The notes beneath the pieces were generated by a model that was not told the DNA's origin, made no database searches, and was given only the letters and a program-made list of their open reading frames with translations. Position numbers and translations under genes: made by a program. 64,000 nucleotides of DNA from Candidatus Oscillochloris fontis (GTDB lineage: Bacteria; Chloroflexota; Chloroflexia; Chloroflexales; Chloroflexaceae): NCBI RefSeq assembly GCF_004138135.1, contig NZ_RYFD01000001.1, positions 186,001-250,000 on the forward strand, written 5' to 3'. This document shows, in pieces, positions 1-8,658 of this stretch (position 1 is the stretch's first letter; the number at the start of each line of letters is the position of its first letter).

Positions 1-200
1 GGGTGCAGTTCAAGGTGCAGTACTACCTCTACGCCCTGGCCTTCGTGATCTTCGATGTTGAGGTGGTCTTCCTCTATCCTTGGGCCGTGGCATTCCACAA
101 GGTTGGGCTGTATGGCTTCACCGCTGCGGCGGTCTTCCTGGCCATGCTCTTTGCGGGCTTGATTTATGAGTGGCGTAAGGGTGCATTGGAGTGGGTCTAG
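1..200 (+). CDS. nuoA: NADH-quinone oxidoreductase subunit A (3' part)
   Basis: C-terminal part of the small complex I membrane subunit NuoA; the 5' end lies outside the window and the reading frame enters at base 3. The visible 65 residues contain the family motif [12 protein letters not shown], with the conserved acidic pair in a membrane helix, followed by a second hydrophobic helix and a short cytoplasmic tail ending [10 protein letters not shown]. NuoA sits at the junction between the hydrophilic and membrane arms near the quinone site. It is the first visible gene of a 13.7 kb co-directional nuo operon; nuoB follows within about 45 bases. Confidence 0.95.
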   Translation, partial: VQFKVQYYLYALAFVIFDVEVVFLYPWAVAFHKVGLYGFTAAAVFLAMLFAGLIYEWRKGALEWV

Positions 201-245
201 CCCTGCGCAAATGTGGCGATTCAGAACCTGCGATCTGCGAGCACT

Positions 246-1046
246 ATGACTGACACGAACAAAATCCAGCTAGATCTTGAGAAGCAGGGCGTCTTCATGT
301 CGACGGTCAACCGCTTCTACAATTGGGGGCGGCGCTCGTCGGTCTGGCCGATGTCGTTCGGTTTGGCCTGCTGTGCCATCGAGATGATGGCCTTCGGCCT
401 CAGCCGCTATGATGTGGCGCGCTTTGGGGCCGAACTCTTCCGCGCTTCACCCCGTCAGGCCGACCTCATGATTGTCGCCGGGACTGTCACCAAGAAGATG
501 TTGCCCCAGGTGGTGCGCCTCTATAACCAGATGGCTGAGCCGCGCTATGTGCTCTCCATGGGTGCCTGCGCAACGTCGGGTGGCCCCTTCCGCGATGGCT
601 ATAATGTGGTGCGCGGGGTTGACCTCTTCATTCCCGTGGATGTCTATATCCCCGGTTGCCCGCCCCGCCCAGAGGCACTCCTCCACGCCCTGATCACGCT
701 CCAAGAGCAGATTGATAACCAGAAGCTTGGCAAGGTGCGCTGGTATGGTGGTGGGGATCGCCCGCAGATGCAGGATTTCCCTATTCCTGAGTTTGGTGCT
801 AAGGGTTTGGAGATTGATGGTAAACTGGTTGACCCGGTGGGCGGTTTGCCTCTCGTCAGCCCCTATACCTCGCCAGATCGCGGAGAGCATAAGACCGGGA
901 TGCTTGAGCATCCAGAGATTACGCGCCGCTTCCCGATTATGGACCCCACGGTTGAACTCGAAAACGCGCTCAAGGCGCGTGGGGTCGCTCCTGAGATTGT
1001 TGCTAATGACCTGAAGCGCAGTGAGGTGCCTGATGCCACTGCTTAG
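246..1046 (+). CDS. nuoB: NADH-quinone oxidoreductase subunit B
   Basis: NuoB, the complex I subunit that binds iron-sulfur cluster N2, the last electron carrier before quinone. The cluster ligands are visible: the tandem pair in [10 protein letters not shown] (about residues 42-43), Cys in [10 protein letters not shown] (about 108) and Cys in IPGCPPRPE (about 138). The 266-residue product is longer than the usual 160-220, because of a C-terminal extension of roughly 90 residues after the conserved core. I chose ATG 246; the frame is open upstream to a GTG at 213, which would add 11 residues, and neither site has a strong ribosome binding site. The stop overlaps the start of nuoC. Confidence 0.95.
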   Translation: MTDTNKIQLDLEKQGVFMSTVNRFYNWGRRSSVWPMSFGLACCAIEMMAFGLSRYDVARFGAELFRASPRQADLMIVAGTVTKKMLPQVVRLYNQMAEPRYVLSMGACATSGGPFRDGYNVVRGVDLFIPVDVYIPGCPPRPEALLHALITLQEQIDNQKLGKVRWYGGGDRPQMQDFPIPEFGAKGLEIDGKLVDPVGGLPLVSPYTSPDRGEHKTGMLEHPEITRRFPIMDPTVELENALKARGVAPEIVANDLKRSEVPDATA

Positions 1047-1548
1047 TGCTGAAGAACTGCGCACCCGCTTGGGCCGCGATCTGCCAGGGGCCGTCCTTGA
1101 GGCCGCGCCGCTCCAGATTGTGCCGCCTGCCCACGGTTCTAAGGGGCCGTTTGTGACCACGGATGTGCTGGTTGAGCCAACCCGCCTCCTCGATGCCGCG
1201 CTCTATCTGCGCGATCAGGTTGGCTATACCTACCTCTCCGATATTGCTGTGGTGGATTACCTCACCGATAATCTGCTGGAGGTGGTCTACCGTTTCTACC
1301 ACCTCGATGGTGGCCCGTCCCTCGCACTTAAAGTACGTCTCCCCCGCGAGAACCCGGAGTTGGCCTCGCTCACGCCCCATTGGCCGGGGGCCAATTTCCA
1401 TGAGCGTGAAGCCTATGACCTCTATGGTGTTGTCTTTACTGGCCATCCCTTCCTGCGGCGCATCTATATGTGGGACGAGTTCGAGGGCTTTCCGATGCGC
1501 AAGGACTTTCCGAAGCAGGGTGATAAGTATATCGGTGCAGAAGAATAG
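1033..1548 (+). CDS. nuoC: NADH-quinone oxidoreductase subunit C
   Basis: NuoC (30 kDa subunit) of the peripheral arm of complex I, 171 residues. The family signature [17 protein letters not shown] is present, followed by [19 protein letters not shown], the typical end of the 30 kDa domain. The ATG at 1033 is preceded by GAGGTGCC at good spacing and overlaps the last codons of nuoB, which suggests translational coupling. It is separate from NuoD, unlike the NuoCD fusion of enterobacteria. A GTG at 1021 in the same frame is a weaker start. Confidence 0.95.
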   Translation: MPLLSAEELRTRLGRDLPGAVLEAAPLQIVPPAHGSKGPFVTTDVLVEPTRLLDAALYLRDQVGYTYLSDIAVVDYLTDNLLEVVYRFYHLDGGPSLALKVRLPRENPELASLTPHWPGANFHEREAYDLYGVVFTGHPFLRRIYMWDEFEGFPMRKDFPKQGDKYIGAEE

Positions 1549-1619
1549 CCAGCCCAATATGTCATGCTGGGCGCTTCGCCGCCCGTTGGGCATGTTGAAT
1601 TCTGAATGTTGTATTCATT

Positions 1620-2729
1620 ATGCTGAAGACCGAAGAGCTCCAGATTAATATCGGGCCGCAGCACCCCTCCACCCACGGCGTGTTCCGCATGATCGTGACG
1701 GTGGATGGCGAGACGATCACCGACCTGAAGCCGGTGTTCGGCTACCTGCACCGTAACCACGAACAGATCGCCGAGGTGAATACCTACCTCCAGAATATGC
1801 CCTATACCGACCGCCTCGATTACTTTAATTCGATGGCGAATAACCATGCCTATGCGTTGGCGGTCGAGAAGTTGGTCGGGATTGAGGTGCCCGAACGCGC
1901 TGAGTATCTGCGCGTGCTCATGGTTGAACTGACCCGTATCCTCAACCATGCCGGGGCGCTCGGTTTCTTGATCAACGACATGGGTGCCTGGCAGACTCAG
2001 TTGGCCTTCGGGATGCGCGAACGCGAAAAGATCCTCGATCTCTTCGAGTCCGCTTCCGGGGCGCGCCTGATGTGCAACTACTTCCGCTTTGGTGGCGTGG
2101 CCCGCGATCTGCCGCCCGATTTTATGCCCCGCCTCAAGGATCTGCTCATCGCCATGCCGGCCTTTGTGGACGAGATGGAGCGCTTGCTGCGCGAGAATGA
2201 GATCCTGCTCCAGCGCTCGGAGAATATCGGTGTGCTGCCCAAGGAGGTCGCGATCTCCTATAGCGTCACCGGGCCGATGCTGCGTGCCTCTGGGGTGCCC
2301 TACGATATCCGCAGGGCGGAACCCTATAGTATCTACGACCGCTTCGATTTTGATGTGCCCGTCGGAGCCGTCGGTGATGTCTATGACCGTATTCTGGTGC
2401 GGATCGAAGAGATGCGCCAGAGCAAGCGGATTATTGAACAGGTGATTGCGCAACTGCCCGATGCCCAGGGTGGCCACATTAACCCCAAGGCGCGCCAAAA
2501 TGTGCGCCCCCCGGCGGGTGATGTCTATGCACGGGTCGAGACCCCCAAGGGTGAATTGGGCTTCTATCTGGTCAGCGATGGCAGTCTCAAGCCCTATCGC
2601 TATAAGGTTCGCGCTCCCTCCTTCATCAATCTGACCCCGCTCGGCGATATGTGCCGTGGCTATAAGGTCGCCGATGTGGTGGTCATTCTGGGGAGTATTG
2701 ATATCGTCATGGGTGAGGTTGATCGTTAG
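1620..2729 (+). CDS. nuoD: NADH-quinone oxidoreductase subunit D
   Basis: NuoD (49 kDa subunit), 369 residues, which forms much of the quinone-binding chamber next to cluster N2. Recognisable segments are [14 protein letters not shown] near the N terminus (with the quinone-pocket histidine), [12 protein letters not shown], and the C-terminal [29 protein letters not shown]. Length is close to the usual 370-420. The 71-base gap after nuoC holds a GC-rich partial hairpin; no clear Shine-Dalgarno sequence precedes the ATG. Confidence 0.96.
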   Translation: MLKTEELQINIGPQHPSTHGVFRMIVTVDGETITDLKPVFGYLHRNHEQIAEVNTYLQNMPYTDRLDYFNSMANNHAYALAVEKLVGIEVPERAEYLRVLMVELTRILNHAGALGFLINDMGAWQTQLAFGMREREKILDLFESASGARLMCNYFRFGGVARDLPPDFMPRLKDLLIAMPAFVDEMERLLRENEILLQRSENIGVLPKEVAISYSVTGPMLRASGVPYDIRRAEPYSIYDRFDFDVPVGAVGDVYDRILVRIEEMRQSKRIIEQVIAQLPDAQGGHINPKARQNVRPPAGDVYARVETPKGELGFYLVSDGSLKPYRYKVRAPSFINLTPLGDMCRGYKVADVVVILGSIDIVMGEVDR

Positions 2730-2773
2730 TTGGGGCGGATCTGAAGCCAGGTTCCTCCACGGTAAAGGTCAAG

Positions 2774-3847
2774 ATGGATATTCAGCGTGGCAACATTATC
2801 GTGATGGATCGGCGCAGGGGTACGCTGCGCGCCGGACAAGGTCTCCTTCAGGGCTTGAAGGTGGTCTGGGATCATTGGGTTGGCTCGTTCCGTAAGAACG
2901 ACAACTTCTCGCAGATCCACGGCACGTTCACGATTGAATACCCCGACGAGCGTATGAAACTGCCCCAGGCGTATCGCAATATGCCGGTCTTGCTCTATGA
3001 TGATGAGACTGGCCAGGAATTGTGTACCGCCTGTTACCAGTGTGCACGTGCGTGCCCTCCAGAGGTGATTCATATCACTCAGGCCAAAGACCCCAATACT
3101 GGTAAAATGGTACCAGCCTCGCTTGAGTTTATTATTGAATATGATGCCTGTATGAGTTGTGGCCTCTGTGCTGAGGCGTGCCCGTTTGATGCGATCAAGA
3201 TGGATCACTTCTATGAGTTGTCCACCGATAACCGTATGGGGCTGATGCAGCGCAAGGCCGATCTCAATCGCCCGGTCTCCTATTACACCTCGATTGCGCC
3301 CGATCTCTGGGATGAGGTAAAAGAGGGGGCGATGAAGAAGCTTCAGGGCAGCATCAAGCGCCGCCCCGATGTGATCGGGATTGCGGGCCACCTGAGCGAG
3401 AAGATCGCGGCGCGGCGGCGTCAGCTTGCGGCTGAAGCGGCGGCGTCACCGCCTGCCCCCGTCGCTGCGGCTCCGGCGGCTCCTGCCGGTAAGCTCTCGC
3501 CGGAAGAGAAGGCGGCCAAGCTCGCGGCGATGCGCGCCGCCAAGGCGGGTGGCGCGGAACCGGCGGCTGAGGCTCCGGCACCGGCGGCTGAGTTGAGTCC
3601 TGCCGATGCCAAGGCGGCGAAGCTCGCGGCAATCAAGGCGGCTAACGCGGCCAAGAAGGCAGCCGAGTCCCCCGCTGCTGAGGTGCCCGCTGCACCGTTG
3701 GACGAGAAGGCGGCCAAGCTGGCGGCCATCCGCGCTGCGAACGCGGCGAAGGCAGCAGCCGAGGCTCCGGCGGCACCGTTGGACGAGAAGGCGGCCAAGC
3801 TGGCGGCCATCCGCGCTGCGAACGCGGCGAAGAAGAAGTCTGAGTAG
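2774..3847 (+). CDS. nuoI: NADH-quinone oxidoreductase subunit I with long Ala/Lys-rich tail
   Basis: NuoI, the complex I subunit carrying two 4Fe-4S clusters (N6a, N6b) that pass electrons to N2. Two complete ferredoxin motifs are visible: CTACYQCARACP (Cys 84, 87, 90, 94) and CMSCGLCAEACP (Cys 126, 129, 132, 136). Typical NuoI is 150-230 residues, but this product is 357. From about residue 215 the protein is a low-complexity tail of Ala, Lys, Pro and Glu built from repeats of the type EKAAKLAAIRAANAAK, four to five copies. The gene lies directly after nuoD, where nuoE, F and G would be found in 14-gene operons. Confidence 0.95.
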   Translation: MDIQRGNIIVMDRRRGTLRAGQGLLQGLKVVWDHWVGSFRKNDNFSQIHGTFTIEYPDERMKLPQAYRNMPVLLYDDETGQELCTACYQCARACPPEVIHITQAKDPNTGKMVPASLEFIIEYDACMSCGLCAEACPFDAIKMDHFYELSTDNRMGLMQRKADLNRPVSYYTSIAPDLWDEVKEGAMKKLQGSIKRRPDVIGIAGHLSEKIAARRRQLAAEAAASPPAPVAAAPAAPAGKLSPEEKAAKLAAMRAAKAGGAEPAAEAPAPAAELSPADAKAAKLAAIKAANAAKKAAESPAAEVPAAPLDEKAAKLAAIRAANAAKAAAEAPAAPLDEKAAKLAAIRAANAAKKKSE

Positions 3848-3910
3848 TTTTCATCTGTCTATCTGGTTTCGAGAGGCACTCTCCTCACGCTGCCGAGGTA
3901 AAGACTCGCT

Positions 3911-5242
3911 ATGCACGATGTTATCAATCACCTGATCAACACCGTCTTTGGCCTGGGCTGGCCGGGTTGGGCCATCTCGTTGATCGCCTACCTGCTCATC
4001 GCCACGATCCTTTTCATGATCGTCCCGTTCCAGATGCTCTTCCTGACCTATTTTGAGCGTCGGGCGATTGCGCGCATGCAAGATCGCGTTGGCCCCAACC
4101 GCGTCGGCCCTGAGGGAATCTTCCAGCCGGTTGCCGATGGCGTGAAGATGTTCACGAAAGAGGACATCGTGCCCGATGCGGCTGATAAGTGGGTTCACCT
4201 GATCGGCCCCGGTATTGTGGTCGCGCCGACGATGTTTATGTTTGCGGTACTGCCCTGGGGGCCGGGCATGGTGCCGTTCGATATGAATATCGGCCTGCTC
4301 TTCTTCTTTGCGATCTCGTCGGTCAGTGCGGTGGGCCTGATGGCCTCCGGCTGGGCGAGTAACAATAAGTTCGCCCTCCTGGGTGCCATGCGTGCCGTGG
4401 CCCAGATGGTCAGTTATGAGATCCCGGCGGTGCTGAGTCTGCTGGCGATTGTGCTGGTGACCGGCAGCCTCTCGATTGTGGATCTGATCACTTTCCAGTC
4501 GGGCCTCTTCATCAGTAGCTCCGATGTTCCCGGTATTCCTGATTTCGGTCTGGGCTGGTTTGTCTTTACTCCGGTGGGTTTCCTGGCCTTCATCGCTTTC
4601 TTCATCGCCGCTCTCGCTGAAGGTGAGCGTACTCCCTTCGACATCCCCGAAGCCGATTCGGAGATTGTCGCGGGCTATATGACCGAGTATAGCGGCATGA
4701 AGTTCGGTCTCTTCTACCTAGCACAGTATGTGCTCAACTTCCTGCTGTGTGCCATCACCGCGATCATCTTCTTTGGTGGCTGGCAGGGGCCGGGCGTGGG
4801 TTGGCTCTATGCCCAGGCGATCACGCCCGCCAACCCGGCTGGTAATGGCCTCTTCAATGTGCTCGCGGGGGTGTTAGGGGTCTTCTACTTCCTCGCCAAG
4901 ACCTACTTCTTCTTCTTTGTGATGGTCTGGGTGCGTGGTGCGTATGCGCGTCTGCGGATTGACCAACTGATGGACTTCGGCTGGAAGCTCCTCATTCCGT
5001 TGACCCTGGTGAATGTGGTGAGCGCGGCGATCTGGGTTGGTCTGACCAAGTGGGGCGCTGCTGATGGCCTCGCCTTTGTGGAGGGCTGGGCGCCGCTGAT
5101 GCGCTGGGCTGTGGCCTTCGTGATCACCCTGGTGATGAATCTGGTTGCCTACTTCTTCCTGGTGCGGGTCTACTCGCAGTCCCAGGATGAGCGTGCCCGT
5201 CTTGATGATGAGGTGCTGGAGCGCCTGACCAATGTGGCCTAA
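3911..5242 (+). CDS. nuoH: NADH-quinone oxidoreductase subunit H
   Basis: NuoH, the membrane subunit that completes the quinone cavity and connects it to the proton-pumping arm. The 443-residue product has about eight to nine hydrophobic helices and the conserved cytoplasmic loop with ERRAIARMQDRVGPNRVGP near residues 50-70, and the acidic loop EGERTPFDIPEADSE near 235-250, which is the strongest signature of the family. It follows nuoI by 63 bases and ends immediately before an ATG that is probably not the start of nuoJ. Confidence 0.96.
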   Translation: MHDVINHLINTVFGLGWPGWAISLIAYLLIATILFMIVPFQMLFLTYFERRAIARMQDRVGPNRVGPEGIFQPVADGVKMFTKEDIVPDAADKWVHLIGPGIVVAPTMFMFAVLPWGPGMVPFDMNIGLLFFFAISSVSAVGLMASGWASNNKFALLGAMRAVAQMVSYEIPAVLSLLAIVLVTGSLSIVDLITFQSGLFISSSDVPGIPDFGLGWFVFTPVGFLAFIAFFIAALAEGERTPFDIPEADSEIVAGYMTEYSGMKFGLFYLAQYVLNFLLCAITAIIFFGGWQGPGVGWLYAQAITPANPAGNGLFNVLAGVLGVFYFLAKTYFFFFVMVWVRGAYARLRIDQLMDFGWKLLIPLTLVNVVSAAIWVGLTKWGAADGLAFVEGWAPLMRWAVAFVITLVMNLVAYFFLVRVYSQSQDERARLDDEVLERLTNVA

Positions 5243-5251
5243 ATGCGTAGC

Positions 5252-5282
5252 GATAGGGTCGGCGTGTTGCGCCTACCCTATC
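5252..5282. repeat. Hairpin between nuoH and nuoJ
   Basis: Inverted repeat with perfect outer arms GATAGGGT and ACCCTATC and an inner GGCG/CGCC pair. It occupies most of the 69-base spacer between the nuoH stop and the preferred nuoJ start. It is not followed by a T tract, so it is more likely an mRNA processing or stabilising structure, or a repeat remnant, than a terminator. Confidence 0.6.
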
Positions 5283-5311
5283 ACTATGCCCCGACAACCG
5301 GTGGGGAACTG

Positions 5312-5926
5312 ATGGATCTGCTGATACAAATCATCTTTGGGCTGATTTCGGCGCTGGTGATCGGCGCGGCAATGATGGTGGTGACGATGCGCAACGTCAT
5401 CCATTCGGCGCTTTGGCTGATCGCCTCCTTCTTTGGGGTCGCGGCCCTCTACCTGCTGATGGAAGCCGAGTTCATCGCTGTCGTTCAGGTGCTCGTCTAT
5501 GTCGGGGCAATCTCGATCTTGATCCTCTTTGCTATCATGCTGACGCGCTCCAATGAGGGTGACCGCCTCTTTACCACGTATTGGTGGACGAGCGGACTGA
5601 TTGCGCTTGGCCTCTTTGGGGCGGTACTGGTGCCAACGCTGGCCGGGACGATCTGGAACTTGCCCCAGCCGACTGGCCCCGCTGGAGCGCCGGAGGTGCT
5701 CTCTGGGGTTGAGGAGTTGGGGCGCGGGTTTGTGAGTGAGTTTGTGCTCCATTTTGAGATTGCAGGTGTGCTCTTGACGGTGGCGTTGATTGGGGCGATT
5801 GTGATTGCCTTTGAGGAACGCTCGCGTCGTCGCCGTGTCTTGACTTTGGCTGAAGAGTTGGAATTGCGCAAGCGCCAGCAGGCGAGCGAGCATAGTGCGG
5901 TTGCGGCGGCTGATTCTGTTGATTGA
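5312..5926 (+). CDS. nuoJ: NADH-quinone oxidoreductase subunit J
   Basis: NuoJ, a membrane subunit of complex I with a conserved pi-bulge helix, here seen in VLVYVGAISILILFAIML. The product is about 204 residues with five hydrophobic helices and a charged C-terminal tail. I place the start at ATG 5312, preceded by GGTGGGGAACTG, rather than at ATG 5243 directly after nuoH, because the latter has no ribosome binding site and would translate a hairpin as 23 residues unlike any NuoJ N terminus. An 84-base spacer separates it from nuoK. Confidence 0.93.
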   Translation: MDLLIQIIFGLISALVIGAAMMVVTMRNVIHSALWLIASFFGVAALYLLMEAEFIAVVQVLVYVGAISILILFAIMLTRSNEGDRLFTTYWWTSGLIALGLFGAVLVPTLAGTIWNLPQPTGPAGAPEVLSGVEELGRGFVSEFVLHFEIAGVLLTVALIGAIVIAFEERSRRRRVLTLAEELELRKRQQASEHSAVAAADSVD

Positions 5927-6010
5927 TCCCAATTGTGTGGACGTGGCCTGTCTGCGTCGGAACGATCTGTGGGGGGATACCCTCCACAGCCTCACCGGAG
6001 GTGACCTGCG

Positions 6011-6328
6011 ATGACCCGTGCGATTCCGCTGGAGGCGGTGTTAGTGGTGGCCGCCGCCCTGTTCTGCATTGGCCTCTTCGGTGCCCTCTCACGCCGTAAC
6101 TTGATCGGTGTGCTGATGGGGATCGAACTGATGCTCAACTCGGTTAATATTAATCTGGTGGCCTTCTGGCGCTACCTGGAGCCACGTTTCATCACTGGGC
6201 CGACCTTTGTCATCTTTGTGATTACGGTGGCGGCTGCCGAGGCTGCGGTTGGTCTGGCGATGATTATTACCATCTACCGTAGCTGGAATACGATCAACGC
6301 TGATAGTGTGGATAGCCTGAAGGGTTAA
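6011..6328 (+). CDS. nuoK: NADH-quinone oxidoreductase subunit K
   Basis: NuoK, 105 residues, three transmembrane helices, homologous to MrpC antiporter subunits. The conserved [16 protein letters not shown] segment with the key membrane glutamate is present, as is the second glutamate in [15 protein letters not shown] good ribosome binding site, CCGGAGGTGA, precedes the ATG. nuoL starts two bases after its stop. Confidence 0.96.
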   Translation: MTRAIPLEAVLVVAAALFCIGLFGALSRRNLIGVLMGIELMLNSVNINLVAFWRYLEPRFITGPTFVIFVITVAAAEAAVGLAMIITIYRSWNTINADSVDSLKG

Positions 6329-6330
6329 CG

Positions 6331-8607
6331 ATGTCCTTCTTTTTGCAGTACGCATGGCTGATTCCGGCGCTGCCGCTGCTCGGCTTCGCGCTGATCACCT
6401 TCACGCCGCTGCGCCGCAACAAGTTGGCGAGTGGCTGGACGGCTACCGGGTTGATGGGCCTCTCAGTGGTGATGGCACTGGGGTTGCTCGTCGCTGTGGT
6501 GAGCGCCAACCCCGCTGAGTCCCACGGTGAGGCGACGACGACGACCGAGGCTCATGGTGAGGCGGTGGCGACCGAGGAGTCCCACGGCGAGGCGGCGGCG
6601 ACGACTGAGTCCCACGGCGAGGCGGCGGCGGAGCATGGGGCAGCCTTCACCTTCCCCGCGCCGGTGGTGGTGCAGCGTTTTGCCTGGGCACCAGCCGGTT
6701 CGACCAACTTTGCCATGGGGATCTATGTGGATACCCCCGTGGCGGTGATGTTGGCGATGGTGACGATTACCGCCACCTGTATTCATCTCTTCTCGATTGG
6801 CTATATGGCGGCCAATGCGCGCCAGAGCCGCTTCTTCAGCTTCATCTCGCTCTTCGCTTCGGCGATGTTGCTGATGGTGCTCTCCGATAATCTGCTGCTC
6901 TTCTTTATGGCCTGGGAGATCATGGGTCTCTGCTCATACCTCCTGATCGGCTTCCTCTATGAGCGGCCCCAAGCCTACCGTGCCGCGATCAAGGCGTTCA
7001 TCACCACCCGCATTGGTGATGTGCTGATGCTGCTCGGTCTGGTCTATCTGTGGACCCAGGCGGGGAGTCTGGCCTTCGGCACCGCCGTGGGCGAGATCTT
7101 CAACCCGGAGTTCCTACACCGAATCGGCACCGAAACCGGCTTCATGGGCTTGACCCACGCCACGCTGATTTCGCTGCTCATCTTCGCTGGGACGGTTGGC
7201 AAGTCGGCGCAGTTCCCGCTGCATGTCTGGTTGCCCGACGCGATGGAAGGCCCCACCCCGGTCTCGGCGCTCATCCACGCCGCCACCATGGTCTCGGCGG
7301 GTGTCTTTTTGGTGGCGCGTACCTTCCCGATCTTCGAGGCCGATGGCGGCATGGCGTTGCAGGTGGTGGCGATTATTGGCGCCTTCACGGCCCTCTTCGC
7401 GGCCACGATTGCAGTTGCGCAGTACGACATCAAGCGCATTCTGGCCTACAGTACGCTCAGCCAGCTCGGCTTTATGGTCGCGGCGATTGGTATCGGCGGA
7501 TGGGTAGCCGGGATGTTCCATCTGCTCACCCACGCCTTCTTCAAGGCGCTGCTCTTCCTCGGTTCGGGTGCGGTCATCCACGCGATGGAGGCGACCCCGG
7601 CGATTGAGAAGTTGCACCACCACGATGAGTATGCGGCCCAGCAGACGGCGCAGGATATTCGCAACATGGGTGGCCTGCGCACCAAGTTGCCCTGGACCTT
7701 CTGGACTTATACGATGGGCTATTTGGCTCTGGCCGGGATTGTGCCCTTTGCGGGTTTCTGGAGCAAGGACGAGATCCTGGCCCACGCGATGGATCACGGT
7801 CACCCGGTTGTCTATGCGGTGCTGACCGTGGCTGCCTTTCTGACCGCCTTCTACATGACCCGCCAGTGGCGGCTGGTCTTCTTCGGTGAGTTCCGGGGTG
7901 AACACCCGGTGGTCTTCGTCAACCCGGAGCATCAGGCGCAACACCACGGCCACGGCCATGCCGAGCACCATGACGATGACCACGGCCACATCCACTGGCA
8001 CGAGTCGCCGACCATGACCGCCGCGTTGGTGGTGTTGGCCAGCTTCGCCGTGACGGCTGGCGCCTTCAACTTGCCCTTCAGCATGCCCGGTGGCCACTGG
8101 TTGAGCCACATCTGGGGCCAGGAGGGTGTGGGTATCAACTGGATGGTGGCGGGCCTCTCGCTGCTGATCGCTTCGCTGGGGATCGCGGTGGGCTGGTTCT
8201 CCTACCGCAGCGCCTTTGCGAAGGCTCAGGATACCGATCCGCTCGATGCGCGTGTTCCCACCATCTTCGCGATGCTCAACGAGAAGTACCGGGTTGATGA
8301 GTTCTACAATGCCACCGTGGGGCGGCTGACCGCTCTCTTGGCGCTGCTCTGGTCGTTCCTCGACCGCGTGGTTCTGGATGGGATTGTCAATGGCGTTGGC
8401 CATCTGACCCTCTTCATTAGTCGGGTCAACTTCATCGTAGACGACACGCTGCTCAATGATGGCCCCGATGCAATTGCTGATGGCACCAACGCGGCTGGTC
8501 GCCAGACGCGCAAGATCCAGACGGGACGGGCGCAGGACTATGTGGCCTACGTCTTTGCCGGTACGCTCGCGTTGGCCATGTTCTATCTGTATGTGATTGG
8601 GAAATAA
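6331..8607 (+). CDS. nuoL: NADH-quinone oxidoreductase subunit L with His/Glu-rich insertions
   Basis: NuoL, the distal antiporter-like proton-pumping subunit with a long lateral helix, 758 residues. Pump residues can be read: MAWEIMGLCSYLLIGF (membrane Glu) and GTVGKSAQFPLHVWLPDAMEG (TM7 Lys and Asp). It is longer than typical NuoL (about 610-660). One insertion at residues 61-104 consists of four imperfect repeats of ESHGEA-type sequence between the first two helices. A second, around residues 534-558, is a His/Asp/Glu cluster containing HHGHGHAEHHDDDHGH. Both would lie in loops outside the helices and might bind metal, which is inference. Directly follows nuoK. Confidence 0.95.
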   Translation: MSFFLQYAWLIPALPLLGFALITFTPLRRNKLASGWTATGLMGLSVVMALGLLVAVVSANPAESHGEATTTTEAHGEAVATEESHGEAAATTESHGEAAAEHGAAFTFPAPVVVQRFAWAPAGSTNFAMGIYVDTPVAVMLAMVTITATCIHLFSIGYMAANARQSRFFSFISLFASAMLLMVLSDNLLLFFMAWEIMGLCSYLLIGFLYERPQAYRAAIKAFITTRIGDVLMLLGLVYLWTQAGSLAFGTAVGEIFNPEFLHRIGTETGFMGLTHATLISLLIFAGTVGKSAQFPLHVWLPDAMEGPTPVSALIHAATMVSAGVFLVARTFPIFEADGGMALQVVAIIGAFTALFAATIAVAQYDIKRILAYSTLSQLGFMVAAIGIGGWVAGMFHLLTHAFFKALLFLGSGAVIHAMEATPAIEKLHHHDEYAAQQTAQDIRNMGGLRTKLPWTFWTYTMGYLALAGIVPFAGFWSKDEILAHAMDHGHPVVYAVLTVAAFLTAFYMTRQWRLVFFGEFRGEHPVVFVNPEHQAQHHGHGHAEHHDDDHGHIHWHESPTMTAALVVLASFAVTAGAFNLPFSMPGGHWLSHIWGQEGVGINWMVAGLSLLIASLGIAVGWFSYRSAFAKAQDTDPLDARVPTIFAMLNEKYRVDEFYNATVGRLTALLALLWSFLDRVVLDGIVNGVGHLTLFISRVNFIVDDTLLNDGPDAIADGTNAAGRQTRKIQTGRAQDYVAYVFAGTLALAMFYLYVIGK

Positions 8608-8613
8608 TGTATT

Positions 8614-8658
8614 GTCGGGGCGCCCCTACGGGGGTGCCCACGAGGGGGCGCCCCTACA
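8614..8658. repeat. GGGGCGCCCCTAC inverted repeat between nuoL and nuoM
   Basis: The whole 51-base spacer between nuoL and the first nuoM is made of repeated GGGGCGCCCCTAC words in both orientations. It leaves no recognisable Shine-Dalgarno sequence before the nuoM ATG at 8659. The right arm CGCCCCTAC resembles the end of the dispersed GAAGCATCGCC element found elsewhere in the window. Confidence 0.6.

Noticed and set aside
447-1160. Minus-strand ORF of 237 codons opposite nuoB
   Set aside because: Antisense shadow of nuoB/nuoC; no ribosome binding site or recognisable protein.
5243-5311. 23-codon N-terminal extension of nuoJ
   Set aside because: Codes for a translated hairpin and lacks a ribosome binding site, unlike the ATG at 5312.
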